Notes: generated by a model from the letters alone, not told the origin. A stretch of 60,975 nucleotides of DNA from Candidatus Spongiihabitans thiooxidans (GCA_001543005.1 LFLB01000026.1:1-60975); one strand, 5' to 3'; shown: positions 10,588 to 20,296, counted from the first letter of the stretch. Numbers and translations: made by a program.

Positions 10588-11682
10588 ATGAGACAGACTG
10601 ATAATCCTTCTTATATTGATTTACCACTATTAACAGTGGTTTTAATGCTATGTGCCTTGAGCCTGATAGTATTATACAGTGCTACAGGAGAGAGTTTTGA
10701 CCAGCTTATCAGACGCAGCATACATGTGGGTTTTGCATTGGTGGTCATGCTGGTTTTCACACGCATTCCACCCTCAATGCTGTCGCGCTGGTCACCCAAT
10801 GTTTACGCTGTAGGATTAGGATTGTTATTCATAGTATTGACTATCGGGTCCATCGGCAAGGGCGCGCAGCGGTGGATTGATTTGGGTATTTTTCAATTTC
10901 AACCCGCCGAGATGATGAAAATTGCGGTGCCTATGATGGTGGCGTGGACCGTAGCACGAGTGACGCTACCGCCTAATCCGATTTTTATAATACTGTCTAT
11001 CTTTATCGTACTCATTCCCACAACACTGGTGATTCTACAACCTGATTTAGGCACTGGATTGTTAATCGCATTAGCGGGAATTGTGGTTATATTTTTAGCG
11101 GGAATAGGGTGGAAATTGGTCGTAACCGTGCTGCTTTCCCTGGCAGTCATTGTTCCGGCAATGTGGGTTTTTGTGCTGCACGACTATCAACGCAGCCGTG
11201 TTCTTACCCTATTTGATCCCTGGGCTGACCCGTTGGGCGTCGGCTATCATATTATTCAGTCAATAATCGCAATCGGTTCCGGTGGGGTACAGGGAAAAGG
11301 GTGGCTTTCCGGCACCCAGTCGCAACTTGAATTCATTCCCGAACAACGCACCGACTTTATATTTGCAGTGTACGCGGAAGAATTTGGTTTAATCGGAGTT
11401 ATTGTATTATTGATGCTTTATTTATTTTTAGTATTTCGAGGATTGTCGATCGCCTTTCATGCCCGAGACACGTATTCTCGCTTGCTTGCCGGCGGGCTAT
11501 CTACAACATTCTTTTTCTATGTATTTGTCAATATTGGTATGGTATCTGGAATCTTGCCGGTCGTCGGTATCCCCTTGCCGTTGATGAGTTATGGTGGCAC
11601 TTCTATGGTGACGCTGATGATTGGATTTGGGATTTTGATGAGCATAGCGCGAGACAGCAGATCCCGAGGTTGGCGACGATGA
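10588..11682 (+). CDS. rodA: Peptidoglycan glycosyltransferase RodA
   Basis: RodA is the SEDS-family glycosyltransferase that polymerises lipid II for side-wall growth together with PBP2. The 364-residue protein is highly hydrophobic, with about ten membrane segments. It carries SEDS landmarks: LQPDLGTGL in the middle, EFIPEQRTDFIFAVYAEEFG in the large periplasmic loop, and GIPLPLMSYGGTSM near the C-terminus. It follows mrdA directly and is followed by a tandem-repeat spacer and mltB. Confidence 0.97.
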   Translation: MRQTDNPSYIDLPLLTVVLMLCALSLIVLYSATGESFDQLIRRSIHVGFALVVMLVFTRIPPSMLSRWSPNVYAVGLGLLFIVLTIGSIGKGAQRWIDLGIFQFQPAEMMKIAVPMMVAWTVARVTLPPNPIFIILSIFIVLIPTTLVILQPDLGTGLLIALAGIVVIFLAGIGWKLVVTVLLSLAVIVPAMWVFVLHDYQRSRVLTLFDPWADPLGVGYHIIQSIIAIGSGGVQGKGWLSGTQSQLEFIPEQRTDFIFAVYAEEFGLIGVIVLLMLYLFLVFRGLSIAFHARDTYSRLLAGGLSTTFFFYVFVNIGMVSGILPVVGIPLPLMSYGGTSMVTLMIGFGILMSIARDSRSRGWRR

Positions 11683-11708
11683 ATTATTTTAGTCGGTATT
11701 GTGCCCCC

Positions 11709-11745
11709 TGTGACCCCTGTGACCCCTGTGACCCTATGTGACCCT
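11709..11745. repeat. 9-bp tandem repeat between rodA and mltB
   Basis: CTGTGACCC is repeated three times, followed by one diverged TATGTGACCC. The last unit ends 8 nt before the preferred mltB ATG at 11753. The repeats give the stretch several in-frame GTG triplets, which is why a longer mltB reading frame appears. Confidence 0.85.
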
Positions 11746-11752
11746 ATGTAAT

Positions 11753-12769
11753 ATGCGCAAATCCTCGACCAAACCACAGGAAATTATATTTTCCGCAATG
11801 CTATTTTTCACAATGGTATTTTTGGTCAGGCCATCGGTTTCGTTGGCGGTGGACATCAATCAATATCCAGTGCTGGTCAAATTAGTCGAGGAAATGACGG
11901 CTCAGGATGGTTATCCAAGGGAGCAATTAAACCGGGTTTTAAAACAGGCAAACATCCAACAAACAACGATTGACCTGATGAACCGGCAAACCGAAGCCTT
12001 GCCCTGGTATGAGTACCGAAAAATATTTTTAAATCAAAACCGAATCGAACAAGGGGTAAAATTTTGGAATGAAAATCAACTTACGCTGGATCGGGCGCAC
12101 CGAAAGTTCGGGGTGCCTCAGGCTGTGATTGTGGCATTAATTGGGATAGAAACGCATTATGGGGCATACATCGGTAACCGAAGAGTATTGGATAGCCTGG
12201 TTACGCTGTCGGCAGAATACCCACGACGAAGCACGTTCTTTACTTCGGAATTACGAACATTTTTGAATATTACCCGAAAAGAGAACATCGACCCGACTTC
12301 TGTACTCGGTTCATTTGCCGGAGCTATCGGTATTCCACAATTTATGCCGACCAGTTATGCCGCATATTCGGTTGACTTCAATGGCAATAACCAAAGAGAC
12401 TTGGTCAATGAAATTGATGATGCCATTGGCAGTGTCGCCAATTATTTGAAATCACATGGCTGGAATCATATCCAGCTAATTTATGCGAGCGTTACCGAGC
12501 CGTTATCTGAGTCCGCCATAAAGCTGGTTAGAGGCAACGCAAAACTTGTGCATACGCCTAAACAGTTGATTGCGGCGGGGGTAAAATTCGATGCCGACCG
12601 TAGTAGCGACAAGATTGCGCTTATGTCGTTACAGGAACAGCAGGGGAATCGTTATATAGTGGGATTTAGAAACTTCTACGCTATTACGCGCTACAACCCC
12701 AGTGTCAATTACGCTATGGTGGCCGTTGAGCTTGCGGATTCGATTGTCCAAGCCAGAAACAACGACTAA
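11753..12769 (+). CDS. mltB: Lytic murein transglycosylase B
   Basis: MltB cleaves the glycan backbone of peptidoglycan in the periplasm, leaving 1,6-anhydro ends. The start is placed at the ATG at 11753 because the product then begins with basic residues and a hydrophobic signal stretch (about residues 11-32); the GTG at 11738 lies in the tandem repeat. The catalytic glutamate is E133 in ALIGIETHYGAYIG, and the substrate-binding GSFAGAIGIPQFMPTSY follows. I see no clear lipobox cysteine, so it may be a soluble periplasmic form. The order rodA-mltB-rlpA-dacA is conserved in gammaproteobacteria. Confidence 0.93.
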   Translation: MRKSSTKPQEIIFSAMLFFTMVFLVRPSVSLAVDINQYPVLVKLVEEMTAQDGYPREQLNRVLKQANIQQTTIDLMNRQTEALPWYEYRKIFLNQNRIEQGVKFWNENQLTLDRAHRKFGVPQAVIVALIGIETHYGAYIGNRRVLDSLVTLSAEYPRRSTFFTSELRTFLNITRKENIDPTSVLGSFAGAIGIPQFMPTSYAAYSVDFNGNNQRDLVNEIDDAIGSVANYLKSHGWNHIQLIYASVTEPLSESAIKLVRGNAKLVHTPKQLIAAGVKFDADRSSDKIALMSLQEQQGNRYIVGFRNFYAITRYNPSVNYAMVAVELADSIVQARNND

Positions 12770-12776
12770 AAAACCC

Positions 12777-13679
12777 ATGGCCATAATCATCAAATCAAGT
12801 TTTGTTTGGTTAGCGTTTATTTTAGTATTGGCGGGTTGCACCACCGGTGGTTCCTCAGGTAGTTTCCCGGGCGGTGCGGTCAAGAAATCAGATTCTGGCG
12901 GTTTTTATGGCGGTGACAGCGCACCGGCTAACAAACAGCGGGACTTCGACTTAATTCCAGATGCGATACCAAAACATGAACCCCTGAGTCGAACGGGAAA
13001 CAAACCCTACACCGCGTTAGGCCAATCTTTCAAACCTTTAAAATCATCGAACGGATACATTAAGAAAGGTATCGCATCCTGGTACGGAACAAAATTTCAC
13101 GGCAGACGGACATCGAGTGGAGAGACTTACGATATGTGGGGTATGACCGCGGCGCATCCGCTATTGCCTTTGCCGACATACGTCCGAGTGACTAACCTGG
13201 ACACCGGTAAAAAAATTGTTGTTAAAGTAAATGACCGAGGCCCCTTTCTGCATAATCGAATTATTGATTTATCTTATGCGGCGGCGCATAAATTGGGCAT
13301 TGCAAATCATGGGACCGGTCGTGTTAAGGTCAGAGCGCTCGATCCCGATAACTATTTTGGGTCGGATGATTTTGCTGAATCCAGCTCCATTGTCGGGTCA
13401 ACAGATTCAGTAAAAGGTTATCAGCCGAGTAGCGTAGCGGACGAGTATTTTATTCAAGTTGGTGTGTATTCTGAATTTGGTAATGCCCGGTCGATGAGAA
13501 ATATGCTGCGCCAGAAAGGCCATCCAATTTACCCAAGCTCTGAGCAAGAAAATAAAGCCCAAGGGGCGCCTTATAAAGTCAGGATTGGCCCGTTCCAAAC
13601 GGTCGATACGGCATCGACAGTAAAACGCACTCTGGAACAACTGCTCGGTCAGACGCTTATGCTGATAAGTGAACAATGA
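12777..13679 (+). CDS. rlpA: Septal-ring lytic transglycosylase RlpA (lipoprotein)
   Basis: RlpA is an outer-membrane lipoprotein that in Pseudomonas cuts naked glycan strands during separation of daughter cells. The ATG at 12777, just after the mltB stop, gives a clean lipoprotein signal with lipobox VLAGC (lipidated C21). A double-psi beta-barrel domain follows (about 80-165, GIASWYGTKFHGRRTSSGE, VNDRGPF and IIDLSYAAA), then a C-terminal SPOR domain (about 220-295) that binds denuded peptidoglycan. A longer frame from 12702 would overlap mltB and lose the signal. Confidence 0.94.
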   Translation: MAIIIKSSFVWLAFILVLAGCTTGGSSGSFPGGAVKKSDSGGFYGGDSAPANKQRDFDLIPDAIPKHEPLSRTGNKPYTALGQSFKPLKSSNGYIKKGIASWYGTKFHGRRTSSGETYDMWGMTAAHPLLPLPTYVRVTNLDTGKKIVVKVNDRGPFLHNRIIDLSYAAAHKLGIANHGTGRVKVRALDPDNYFGSDDFAESSSIVGSTDSVKGYQPSSVADEYFIQVGVYSEFGNARSMRNMLRQKGHPIYPSSEQENKAQGAPYKVRIGPFQTVDTASTVKRTLEQLLGQTLMLISEQ

Positions 13680-13768
13680 CCGATTCCGTATCGTCGAGGG
13701 CGAGTTTGTAACTTTCCCTTTTTAAAACATAATCCTATAATCAAGCACCATATCCAAATCGTTTAAGC

Positions 13769-14926
13769 ATGCGCTTTTTAATCTATTTCATAAGTTTTCT
13801 GTTTTTTCATCCTCTGAGCGCTCATAGTGCTTTGGAGGATATCCCCGATGCGGTCAAATCCAAAATCTCGACCCCGGATATTGAAGCAACAAGCTGGCTA
13901 GTGGTAGATTTTGAAACAGGCTGGGTGCTGGCTGGTAAAAATACGGATCAAAGAATCGAACCGGCGAGTTTGACCAAACTGATGACCAGCTATCTTGTCT
14001 TTGATGCACTGCGCAATAATGAAATAGCCATGGAGGATATGGTCCATATCAGTAAGAAGGCGTGGAAAACCGGTGGTTCAAGAATGTTTATCCGGGTTGA
14101 TACTCAGGTCAGTGTTTTAGATTTAGTTCAAGGCTTGATCGTCCAATCGGGCAATGATGCCGGGGTGGCGCTGGCGGAGCACATTAGTGGTTCGGAACAG
14201 GGTTTCGCATCGCGGATGAATTTGATGGCGGCGGAATTGGGCATGACCAACACAAATTTTACCAATAGCAGCGGAATTCCAGAGGATAATCACTATAGTA
14301 CAGCAGAAGATATGACATTGCTTTCCATGGCGTTGATTCGAAAATTTCCCGAACTGTATCGTTATTATTCTCAAAGCGAATTCACTTATAATGGCATTAC
14401 CCAACAAAACAGAAATATTTTATTGGGTCGAGACCCCACCGTTGACGGCATTAAAACAGGATATACGAAAAATGCCGGTTACTGTTTAATTGGCACCGCG
14501 CTGCGTGATGGCATTCGCCTGCTGGCAACCGTTACCGGATCGAGCGGCACAACCACGCGAGCAGATCAGGTGCAATCACTGCTGCAATACGGGTATGGCG
14601 CTTACGAAGGATTAATCGCTTACCAACCGGGAGCTGAGATCAAATCTTTGCCATTATGGTTTGGAGAAACTTCACAGGCCAGTATAGGCGTTCAAAAAAA
14701 ACTTGGCATCATTTTTCCAAGAGGAAAATCAGATAAACTATCTGCGACCCTGGAGTTGCCTGAGAGCCTTGAAGCCCCTATCGCAGCCGGTACGCCGGTC
14801 GGATATATACAAGTAAAATACGACCAACAACCCATATACAGAACGAGTTTGCAGGTCAACCAAAGCTATGCTGAAGGGCCTTGGCATAAGCGCATACTGG
14901 ATGCTATAAAAAAATTGATATATTAA
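13769..14926 (+). CDS. dacA: D-alanyl-D-alanine carboxypeptidase (PBP5/6 type)
   Basis: This low-molecular-weight penicillin-binding protein removes the terminal D-Ala from peptidoglycan stem peptides. The 385-residue protein has a signal peptide (residues 1-20, cleavage near SAHSA), nucleophile motif SLTK at 67-70, SGN at 127-129 and KTG at 229-231. The C-terminus (WHKRILDAIKKLIY) is an amphipathic helix of the kind that anchors PBP5 to the membrane. It lies 89 bp after rlpA in the cell-wall cluster. Confidence 0.96.
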   Translation: MRFLIYFISFLFFHPLSAHSALEDIPDAVKSKISTPDIEATSWLVVDFETGWVLAGKNTDQRIEPASLTKLMTSYLVFDALRNNEIAMEDMVHISKKAWKTGGSRMFIRVDTQVSVLDLVQGLIVQSGNDAGVALAEHISGSEQGFASRMNLMAAELGMTNTNFTNSSGIPEDNHYSTAEDMTLLSMALIRKFPELYRYYSQSEFTYNGITQQNRNILLGRDPTVDGIKTGYTKNAGYCLIGTALRDGIRLLATVTGSSGTTTRADQVQSLLQYGYGAYEGLIAYQPGAEIKSLPLWFGETSQASIGVQKKLGIIFPRGKSDKLSATLELPESLEAPIAAGTPVGYIQVKYDQQPIYRTSLQVNQSYAEGPWHKRILDAIKKLIY

Positions 14927-14938
14927 AACCCTGCATTT

Positions 14939-15199
14939 ATGATGACAGACGGCCTGACCTTTCCCTGCATGATTGATATTAAGGTATTTTTGCATGCGCG
15001 CGAAAACAATCCGGAATGGGTAAAAAAATTACTGTTGCAATCAATTGCAATAACGGATTTGAAAGAAATATCGATCAAGGAGAGTAGAAGCGCCAAGTAT
15101 CATTCGTTAAGTTGTCGTGTTCACGCACAAGATAAAAACCTGATCGATGAGGTATTTATACGACTATCATCGCACCCCGATATTTTAATGGTGCTTTAA
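14939..15199 (+). CDS. ybeD: YbeD/UPF0250 (DUF493) family protein
   Basis: This 86-residue protein with an ACT-like fold belongs to the DUF493 family, whose role is not well defined. Recognisable parts are FPCMIDIKVF near the start and the YHSLSCRVHA central strand. It sits between dacA and lipB exactly as in other gammaproteobacteria, and its stop overlaps the lipB start (TAATG). A one-codon-later ATG is also possible. Confidence 0.9.
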   Translation: MMTDGLTFPCMIDIKVFLHARENNPEWVKKLLLQSIAITDLKEISIKESRSAKYHSLSCRVHAQDKNLIDEVFIRLSSHPDILMVL

Positions 15200-15840
15200 T
15201 GGCATCGGCAATGCCTGTGATCATTCGTAATCGAGGGATTTGTGACTATCAGGAAGTATGGGATGAAATGATTGAGTTCACTCGAAATCGTGGCCCAGAC
15301 ACGAATGACGAAATCTGGTTGTTGCAGCATTGCCCGGTATACACCCAGGGCGCAAGTTCTTATGAGCATCCCGAAGCTGGGGCCAAAACGAATGGCAAGG
15401 CAATTCCGGTAATCCATGCTGATCGCGGTGGACAAATAACTTATCACGGCCCCGGCCAACTGATTGCATACCTGTTAATGGATATAAAACGGCTTAAAAC
15501 CGGCCCAAAATCACTTGTTAATCAGGTTGAGAAGTTAATCATGGATTTTCTTGATCGTTATGGTATCTGCGGACACCGAAAACCGGGCGCGCCGGGGGTA
15601 TATGTTGCGGATGAAAAAATCGCCGCGCTCGGGCTAAGAATATCCAGGGGATGTTGTTACCATGGTTTAAGTATCAACATCGATATGGATTTGTCACCTT
15701 ATGAGTGGATCAACCCATGCGGTTACGTCGGGTTGAGAGTCACCCAGTTAAAGTATCATGCCAAAAATATATCATTCGACCAGGTTAACCGGGAATTTGC
15801 CGAAATCCTGCCGGGCCTTTCTTTGTACTCAACCGATTAG
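15199..15840 (+). CDS. lipB: Octanoyl-ACP:protein N-octanoyltransferase
   Basis: LipB transfers octanoate from acyl carrier protein to lipoyl domains, the first step of lipoate attachment. The 213-residue protein carries the ADRGGQITYHGPGQLIAY signature (74-91), the catalytic lysine K140 (DEKIAALG) and the catalytic cysteine C174 (INPCGY). It is translationally coupled to ybeD. The partner gene lipA, often next, is absent here; the following gene is convergent murU. Confidence 0.95.
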   Translation: MASAMPVIIRNRGICDYQEVWDEMIEFTRNRGPDTNDEIWLLQHCPVYTQGASSYEHPEAGAKTNGKAIPVIHADRGGQITYHGPGQLIAYLLMDIKRLKTGPKSLVNQVEKLIMDFLDRYGICGHRKPGAPGVYVADEKIAALGLRISRGCCYHGLSINIDMDLSPYEWINPCGYVGLRVTQLKYHAKNISFDQVNREFAEILPGLSLYSTD

Positions 15841-15865
15841 TGTGGAATAACTTTAATTTATTCTC

Positions 15866-15895
15866 ATAAAATATTGTAATCTAACAATATTTTAT
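15866..15895. terminator. Bidirectional AT-rich terminator hairpin
   Basis: ATAAAATATTGT and ACAATATTTTAT form a perfect 12-bp stem around a 6-nt loop. It lies after lipB and overlaps the last codons of convergent murU, with a T-rich stretch following on the plus strand. The position between convergent genes fits a shared terminator, though the stem is AT-rich. Confidence 0.7.
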
Positions 15896-16579
15896 ATTTT
15901 TCTCCTGCGTTTTTGCCCATATTCTTGCTTGCGCCAGCCGCTCAGCATTGCCCACGTCGATCCACAATGTTGGGTGGAGTTGACCAGAAATTTCACCCTT
16001 GCGTATCGGCTGGTCGAAAACCTGGGTTAATCCACATTTTTCTATATCAAGCGCTTCGAACATTGTTTTGCGATACAGACCGATGCCTGTAAATGTAACC
16101 GTGGTTTGTGCCGGATTAGAAGGATGTTGTACCAGGTGGCCATCGGTTAAACAATAGTCCCCATTTGGGTTGTGGGCTGGATTCGGCGCCAATACCAGGT
16201 GGGCTTTAGAGGAATCCGGCATTTGAATTTGTGAAAAATCACAATCGGTGAAAATATCACTATTAATGACCAAAAACAGTTGTTCCGTAAAATGATCCAG
16301 AGCGTTAATGATTCCGCCCGCAGTGCCTAACGCCCGGTTTGGTTCTATCGAATAACTGAGTTTTAAATCGAAACGGCTTCCGTCACCCAGAAATTCCATA
16401 ATTTTTTCACCAAGATGGGCAACATTTATCACCACATGATTGACACCCATAGCAGACAGTCGTACTAAGTGATGTTCAATCAAAGTACGCTCACCAATCA
16501 GCACTAAAGGTTTAGGGACTGTGTCGGTGATCGGCCTTAACCTTTCACCTCGTCCAGCCGCTAAAATCATGGCTTCCAT
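15881..16579 (-). CDS. murU: N-acetylmuramate alpha-1-phosphate uridylyltransferase
   Basis: MurU makes UDP-MurNAc from MurNAc-1-phosphate in the peptidoglycan recycling bypass known from Pseudomonas. This gives a route to cell-wall precursors that avoids de novo MurA, the fosfomycin target. The 232-residue nucleotidyltransferase shows the nucleotide-binding MILAAGRGERLRPIT start (4-18), the PKPLVLIG segment and the LVINSDIFTDCDF metal-binding region. In Pseudomonas murU follows amgK, the sugar kinase that makes its substrate, and lies divergent to lptD. Here lptD is divergent but amgK is missing from the locus. Confidence 0.88.
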   Translation of the reverse strand: MEAMILAAGRGERLRPITDTVPKPLVLIGERTLIEHHLVRLSAMGVNHVVINVAHLGEKIMEFLGDGSRFDLKLSYSIEPNRALGTAGGIINALDHFTEQLFLVINSDIFTDCDFSQIQMPDSSKAHLVLAPNPAHNPNGDYCLTDGHLVQHPSNPAQTTVTFTGIGLYRKTMFEALDIEKCGLTQVFDQPIRKGEISGQLHPTLWIDVGNAERLAQARIWAKTQEKNIKYC

Positions 16580-16692
16580 ATCACATCAAGTCATGTCATT
16601 TCTTATTGATCAAGGGATTGGATTATAAACGCTCAGAACCCTATAATCCTGACTAAATTGAGCCCATCCAAGAAATAAAAAAATATGCAAAA

Positions 16693-18942
16693 ATGCGTCC
16701 GAACAAATTCAAAAATCACATACTGGCTGCCATCGTTGCTGTTATGACTACGGTGCCTGCGCTGGGTGTGTATGCACAATCAGATATTCCGGCAGTAGGA
16801 TTTGCTGGAATCGATATCTGTGAACCCGGTAGCATAGATGTTCCTCTGGCATTAAAAGAAACGCCCGCTGGTGACCAAAGCGAGTTGCCCATCCGCATGG
16901 AAGCGGAGCAATTGGAAGCCGAACCGACCGGCCTGATCAAATTGTCGGGCAATGCCCAGGTAGTTCAGGGAAACCGCGGTGTGTACGCAGACGAAATTAC
17001 TTATGATCAGGATACCGATCAAGTAACCGCCAGTGGCAACATCAAATTTTACACTTCCAGGGGCGATGAAGTACTTGCTGATTCACTGGATTTGGAGATG
17101 CCTGCGGTTACAGGATCTGCTCAAAACGCAGGTATTAAATTTGCCCATAGATTCGATGGACCGCTGCACCATACTTATGTTCGTGCCCGAGCAACTGCCG
17201 ATACGATTGAGTTTGAAGGTACAGATTATGAGCGGTTGCTCAACGCCACATTTTCCAGTTGCGCACCAGGTAACGATGACGTGTTGTTAATTGCCAAGGA
17301 AATTGAACTGGATCATGCTACCGGTATCGGCACTGCAAAGTCGATGAGGGTGAAATTTAAGAACGTCCCGATTTTTTATTTTCCGCGCGTTTCATTTCCG
17401 ATTAACGACCAGCGAAAAACCGGATTTTTATTTCCGAGCATCGGTTACGACAAAGAATCGGGGACAATTCTCGAAGTTCCGTATTACCTGAATATCGCCC
17501 CGAACCATGATGCGACTGTTATACCCAAAATTTTAAGCAACCGCGGCGTGCAGCTATACGGGGAATATCGTTACTTGACACAAAAATCTGAAGGCAGTGT
17601 ACAAGCAGAAGTTCTTCCTTCAGATGATGTATTCAACGATGATCGATACGCATGGCGTTATAATCATAAGCAAGATTTTAATGATAGCTGGAATGTGGAT
17701 GTTGATTTACGGACCGTGTCGGATCGCAACTATTTAAAGGATTTTACTAGCGATGTCGGCGTTACTTCATCGAGTTATGTCCCTCGACGCGCGAGTTTAT
17801 TTTACCGCGGCCCTAATCTGTTTTTTAAAGCCAGCGCATCCGCATACGAACCGGCTAACAGCGACATTGTGGCGCGTCCCTATGATAGACTACCGCAGCT
17901 AAACCTGGATCTAAAGCCGCAGGACCTGGGCCGATTCAAGTACGGCATGAGTTCTGAATTCACCTATTTTGACCACAATGACAGTAAACCGAGGTCAGCA
18001 ACCCGACTCAGGATCAATCCCTATGTCAGCCTGCCCATTAACCGTATTTATGGCTATGTAACCCCTAAGCTATCATTACAAACGATTAGTTACTCGCTGA
18101 ACAACAGTTCTACTGGCGGGAATTTTCCGAAGGATTCTCCGTCGGTTACTGTGCCGATAGTAAGCGTCGACAGCGGGTTATTTTTTGAACGAATGTTTCA
18201 ACGAAACGACAGCGTGTTTTTGCAAACACTGGAACCCAGATTGTTGTACCTCAACATCCCAGAGAAACGCGAGCAAAAGGATTTTCCAAACTTTGACAGC
18301 GGTAGCGGAAGCAATAGCAGTTTTGGACATTTCTTTCGGGAGAATCGATTTTTCGGCGGTGATCGGGTTGGCGATACCCACCAGATTACCTTAGGATTAA
18401 CCAGCAGAATCATTAACCACGATGACGGGCGGCAAAGGTTGAAGCTCAGTATGGGGCGAATATTTTTTCTCGAAGATCGCAAGGTTGGACTATCTGATAA
18501 GACAATACCTGAAACCGGGCATCGATCAGATTTTTTTACAGAAGCCACAGCGAGCGTAACCGAAGACTGGAGTATTCGTGGATTTACTCGGGTGGGTAGC
18601 GAGTCGAATGACGTGGAATTCGCCCGGATTTCTACACAATACTATCGTAGCAGTCGAAGAAATGCATCAATCGGTTATAGCCGAACCAAACATTCATCGG
18701 AGCAGGTAAACCTGAAATTTGAAATCCCGGTTGGCCGACGATGGCAGGTAAATGCGAAGGCCCGTTATTCAATTCGGGAAAGTGCAACCCGGTCATCTGA
18801 AATTGGATTGACATACGATGGATGTTGCTGGGCCATCAGACTACTCACCCAGCATCATTTAGATGGATCGGGGAACTTTAAAAATCGTTTTATAATCACA
18901 TTTGAACTGGATGACCTGGGAAGGATTCGTTCTGGTCTTTAA
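16693..18942 (+). CDS. lptD: LPS-assembly outer-membrane protein LptD
   Basis: LptD is the outer-membrane barrel that inserts lipopolysaccharide into the outer leaflet with LptE. The 749-residue protein has a signal peptide (about 1-28), an N-terminal OstA/LptA-like jellyroll (about 65-170) and a long C-terminal beta-barrel. The four disulfide cysteines are recognisable as C43, C190 and the pair C711-C712. It is divergent from murU and followed 9 bp later by surA, the chaperone that helps fold it. Confidence 0.96.
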   Translation: MRPNKFKNHILAAIVAVMTTVPALGVYAQSDIPAVGFAGIDICEPGSIDVPLALKETPAGDQSELPIRMEAEQLEAEPTGLIKLSGNAQVVQGNRGVYADEITYDQDTDQVTASGNIKFYTSRGDEVLADSLDLEMPAVTGSAQNAGIKFAHRFDGPLHHTYVRARATADTIEFEGTDYERLLNATFSSCAPGNDDVLLIAKEIELDHATGIGTAKSMRVKFKNVPIFYFPRVSFPINDQRKTGFLFPSIGYDKESGTILEVPYYLNIAPNHDATVIPKILSNRGVQLYGEYRYLTQKSEGSVQAEVLPSDDVFNDDRYAWRYNHKQDFNDSWNVDVDLRTVSDRNYLKDFTSDVGVTSSSYVPRRASLFYRGPNLFFKASASAYEPANSDIVARPYDRLPQLNLDLKPQDLGRFKYGMSSEFTYFDHNDSKPRSATRLRINPYVSLPINRIYGYVTPKLSLQTISYSLNNSSTGGNFPKDSPSVTVPIVSVDSGLFFERMFQRNDSVFLQTLEPRLLYLNIPEKREQKDFPNFDSGSGSNSSFGHFFRENRFFGGDRVGDTHQITLGLTSRIINHDDGRQRLKLSMGRIFFLEDRKVGLSDKTIPETGHRSDFFTEATASVTEDWSIRGFTRVGSESNDVEFARISTQYYRSSRRNASIGYSRTKHSSEQVNLKFEIPVGRRWQVNAKARYSIRESATRSSEIGLTYDGCCWAIRLLTQHHLDGSGNFKNRFIITFELDDLGRIRSGL

Positions 18943-18951
18943 AACCCGCCT

Positions 18952-20295
18952 ATGAAACTTGTTACGATGAAATTTATTATGAAGACCACGATGTCACAAT
19001 TTGTACTCGTACCAGTGACGACCCTGACGGCAACCCTGGCGATAACCTTAACGATATTGTTTTCACCTTATGCTGATGCAGGCACCGTCGCACTGGATAA
19101 AGTTATTGCGATTGTGAATAACGAAGCAATCACCCGGTCGGAATACCAAACACGTTACAAACGACAGCAGCTTGAGACCAACCGGGGTGCTGAACCGATT
19201 CCCAAACAAATTAACGATGAAATTCTTGAGTTGCTCATCGACGAACGTATCCAGGTTCAGGCAGCACAGGTGGCCGGAATCTCAATTAACCGTGCTGAAA
19301 TAGAAAACGAGCTGGCCAATATAGCTGCACAAAACAATTTTTCACAAGAACAGTTAATTACTGAGTTGAAAAACCAGGGTATTTCCGCAATTCAGTTTTC
19401 ACGCAGTATTAAGGAACAAAGTTTAATTCAGCGACTGATAGATATTTCTGTTAATTCCAGAATAACCGTAAGCGAGCAGGAAATTGATTATTACCTGCAA
19501 GCGCATAAAGAACGCTATACGCTTGACCAGGCTTATGAGATATCCCATCTATATGTATCGACTTCTGGAAAATCGGAAGCCGAAATCGAAAGTGAGTCTG
19601 AAAATGTAGATTACATTTATCAGGGCTTGCTACAGGGGCAATCTTTTTCCAAAGCCGTTAAAGATTTTTCCGATGGCGAAAACAAAAACGATGGCGGATA
19701 TATGGGCTGGAGAAAAGAACAACAACTTCCCGAATTGTTCCTGACAGCGTTACGCCAAACACCTGTTGGTGGTGTTACCGAGATTATGAAAAGTGCAAAT
19801 GGATTTCATATTATTAAGTTACATGCAAAGAAAGGCGACCAAAAAATTGTGGCACAACAACTTGTGCGACATATTCTTTTACAGCCACAACAAAGTAATT
19901 TAACCAATCAGGAAGCGATAGACAGGCTCAATGATGTATTAAATAAAATCAGGGAGGGGGAGGATTTCGAAAAATTTGCGCGGCTGATCTCGGATGACGC
20001 AGCCACCGCCTCTCAGGGCGGTTCCCTCGGCTGGATTAATCCCGGAGATACAGACCCGATGTTTGAACAAGCAGCATTAAATCTCCCCATGAACCAATTG
20101 AGCAATCCGGTGCAATCCAGATTCGGTTACCATCTTATCGAAGTCCTCGATCGCAGAGAAAAAGACATCAGCCGAGATATAGCGAGAAATAGTGCGCAGA
20201 AGGAACTGTTCAAACGCAAGGCTGTGGAACGTTATCAAAATTGGTTTAGTCGATTACGAGAGGGCGCGTACATTGAATACGTGTCAAGCAATTAA
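18952..20295 (+). CDS. surA: Periplasmic chaperone / peptidyl-prolyl isomerase SurA
   Basis: SurA escorts outer-membrane proteins, including LptD, through the periplasm. The 447-residue protein has a signal peptide, an N-terminal SurA domain beginning at VALDKVIAIVNNEAITRSEY, and two parvulin domains (around 185-285 and 300-395; the second shows DDAATASQGGSLGWINPGD). Several closely spaced ATGs (18952, 18967, 18976, 18991) make the exact start uncertain; the later ones give a more compact signal peptide. Confidence 0.95.
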   Translation: MKLVTMKFIMKTTMSQFVLVPVTTLTATLAITLTILFSPYADAGTVALDKVIAIVNNEAITRSEYQTRYKRQQLETNRGAEPIPKQINDEILELLIDERIQVQAAQVAGISINRAEIENELANIAAQNNFSQEQLITELKNQGISAIQFSRSIKEQSLIQRLIDISVNSRITVSEQEIDYYLQAHKERYTLDQAYEISHLYVSTSGKSEAEIESESENVDYIYQGLLQGQSFSKAVKDFSDGENKNDGGYMGWRKEQQLPELFLTALRQTPVGGVTEIMKSANGFHIIKLHAKKGDQKIVAQQLVRHILLQPQQSNLTNQEAIDRLNDVLNKIREGEDFEKFARLISDDAATASQGGSLGWINPGDTDPMFEQAALNLPMNQLSNPVQSRFGYHLIEVLDRREKDISRDIARNSAQKELFKRKAVERYQNWFSRLREGAYIEYVSSN

Positions 20296-20296
20296 A

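Noticed and set aside
11709..11745. Short tandem repeats as a CRISPR array
   Set aside because: The units are 9 bp with no spacers, and no cas genes are present. The same applies to the other tandem repeats.
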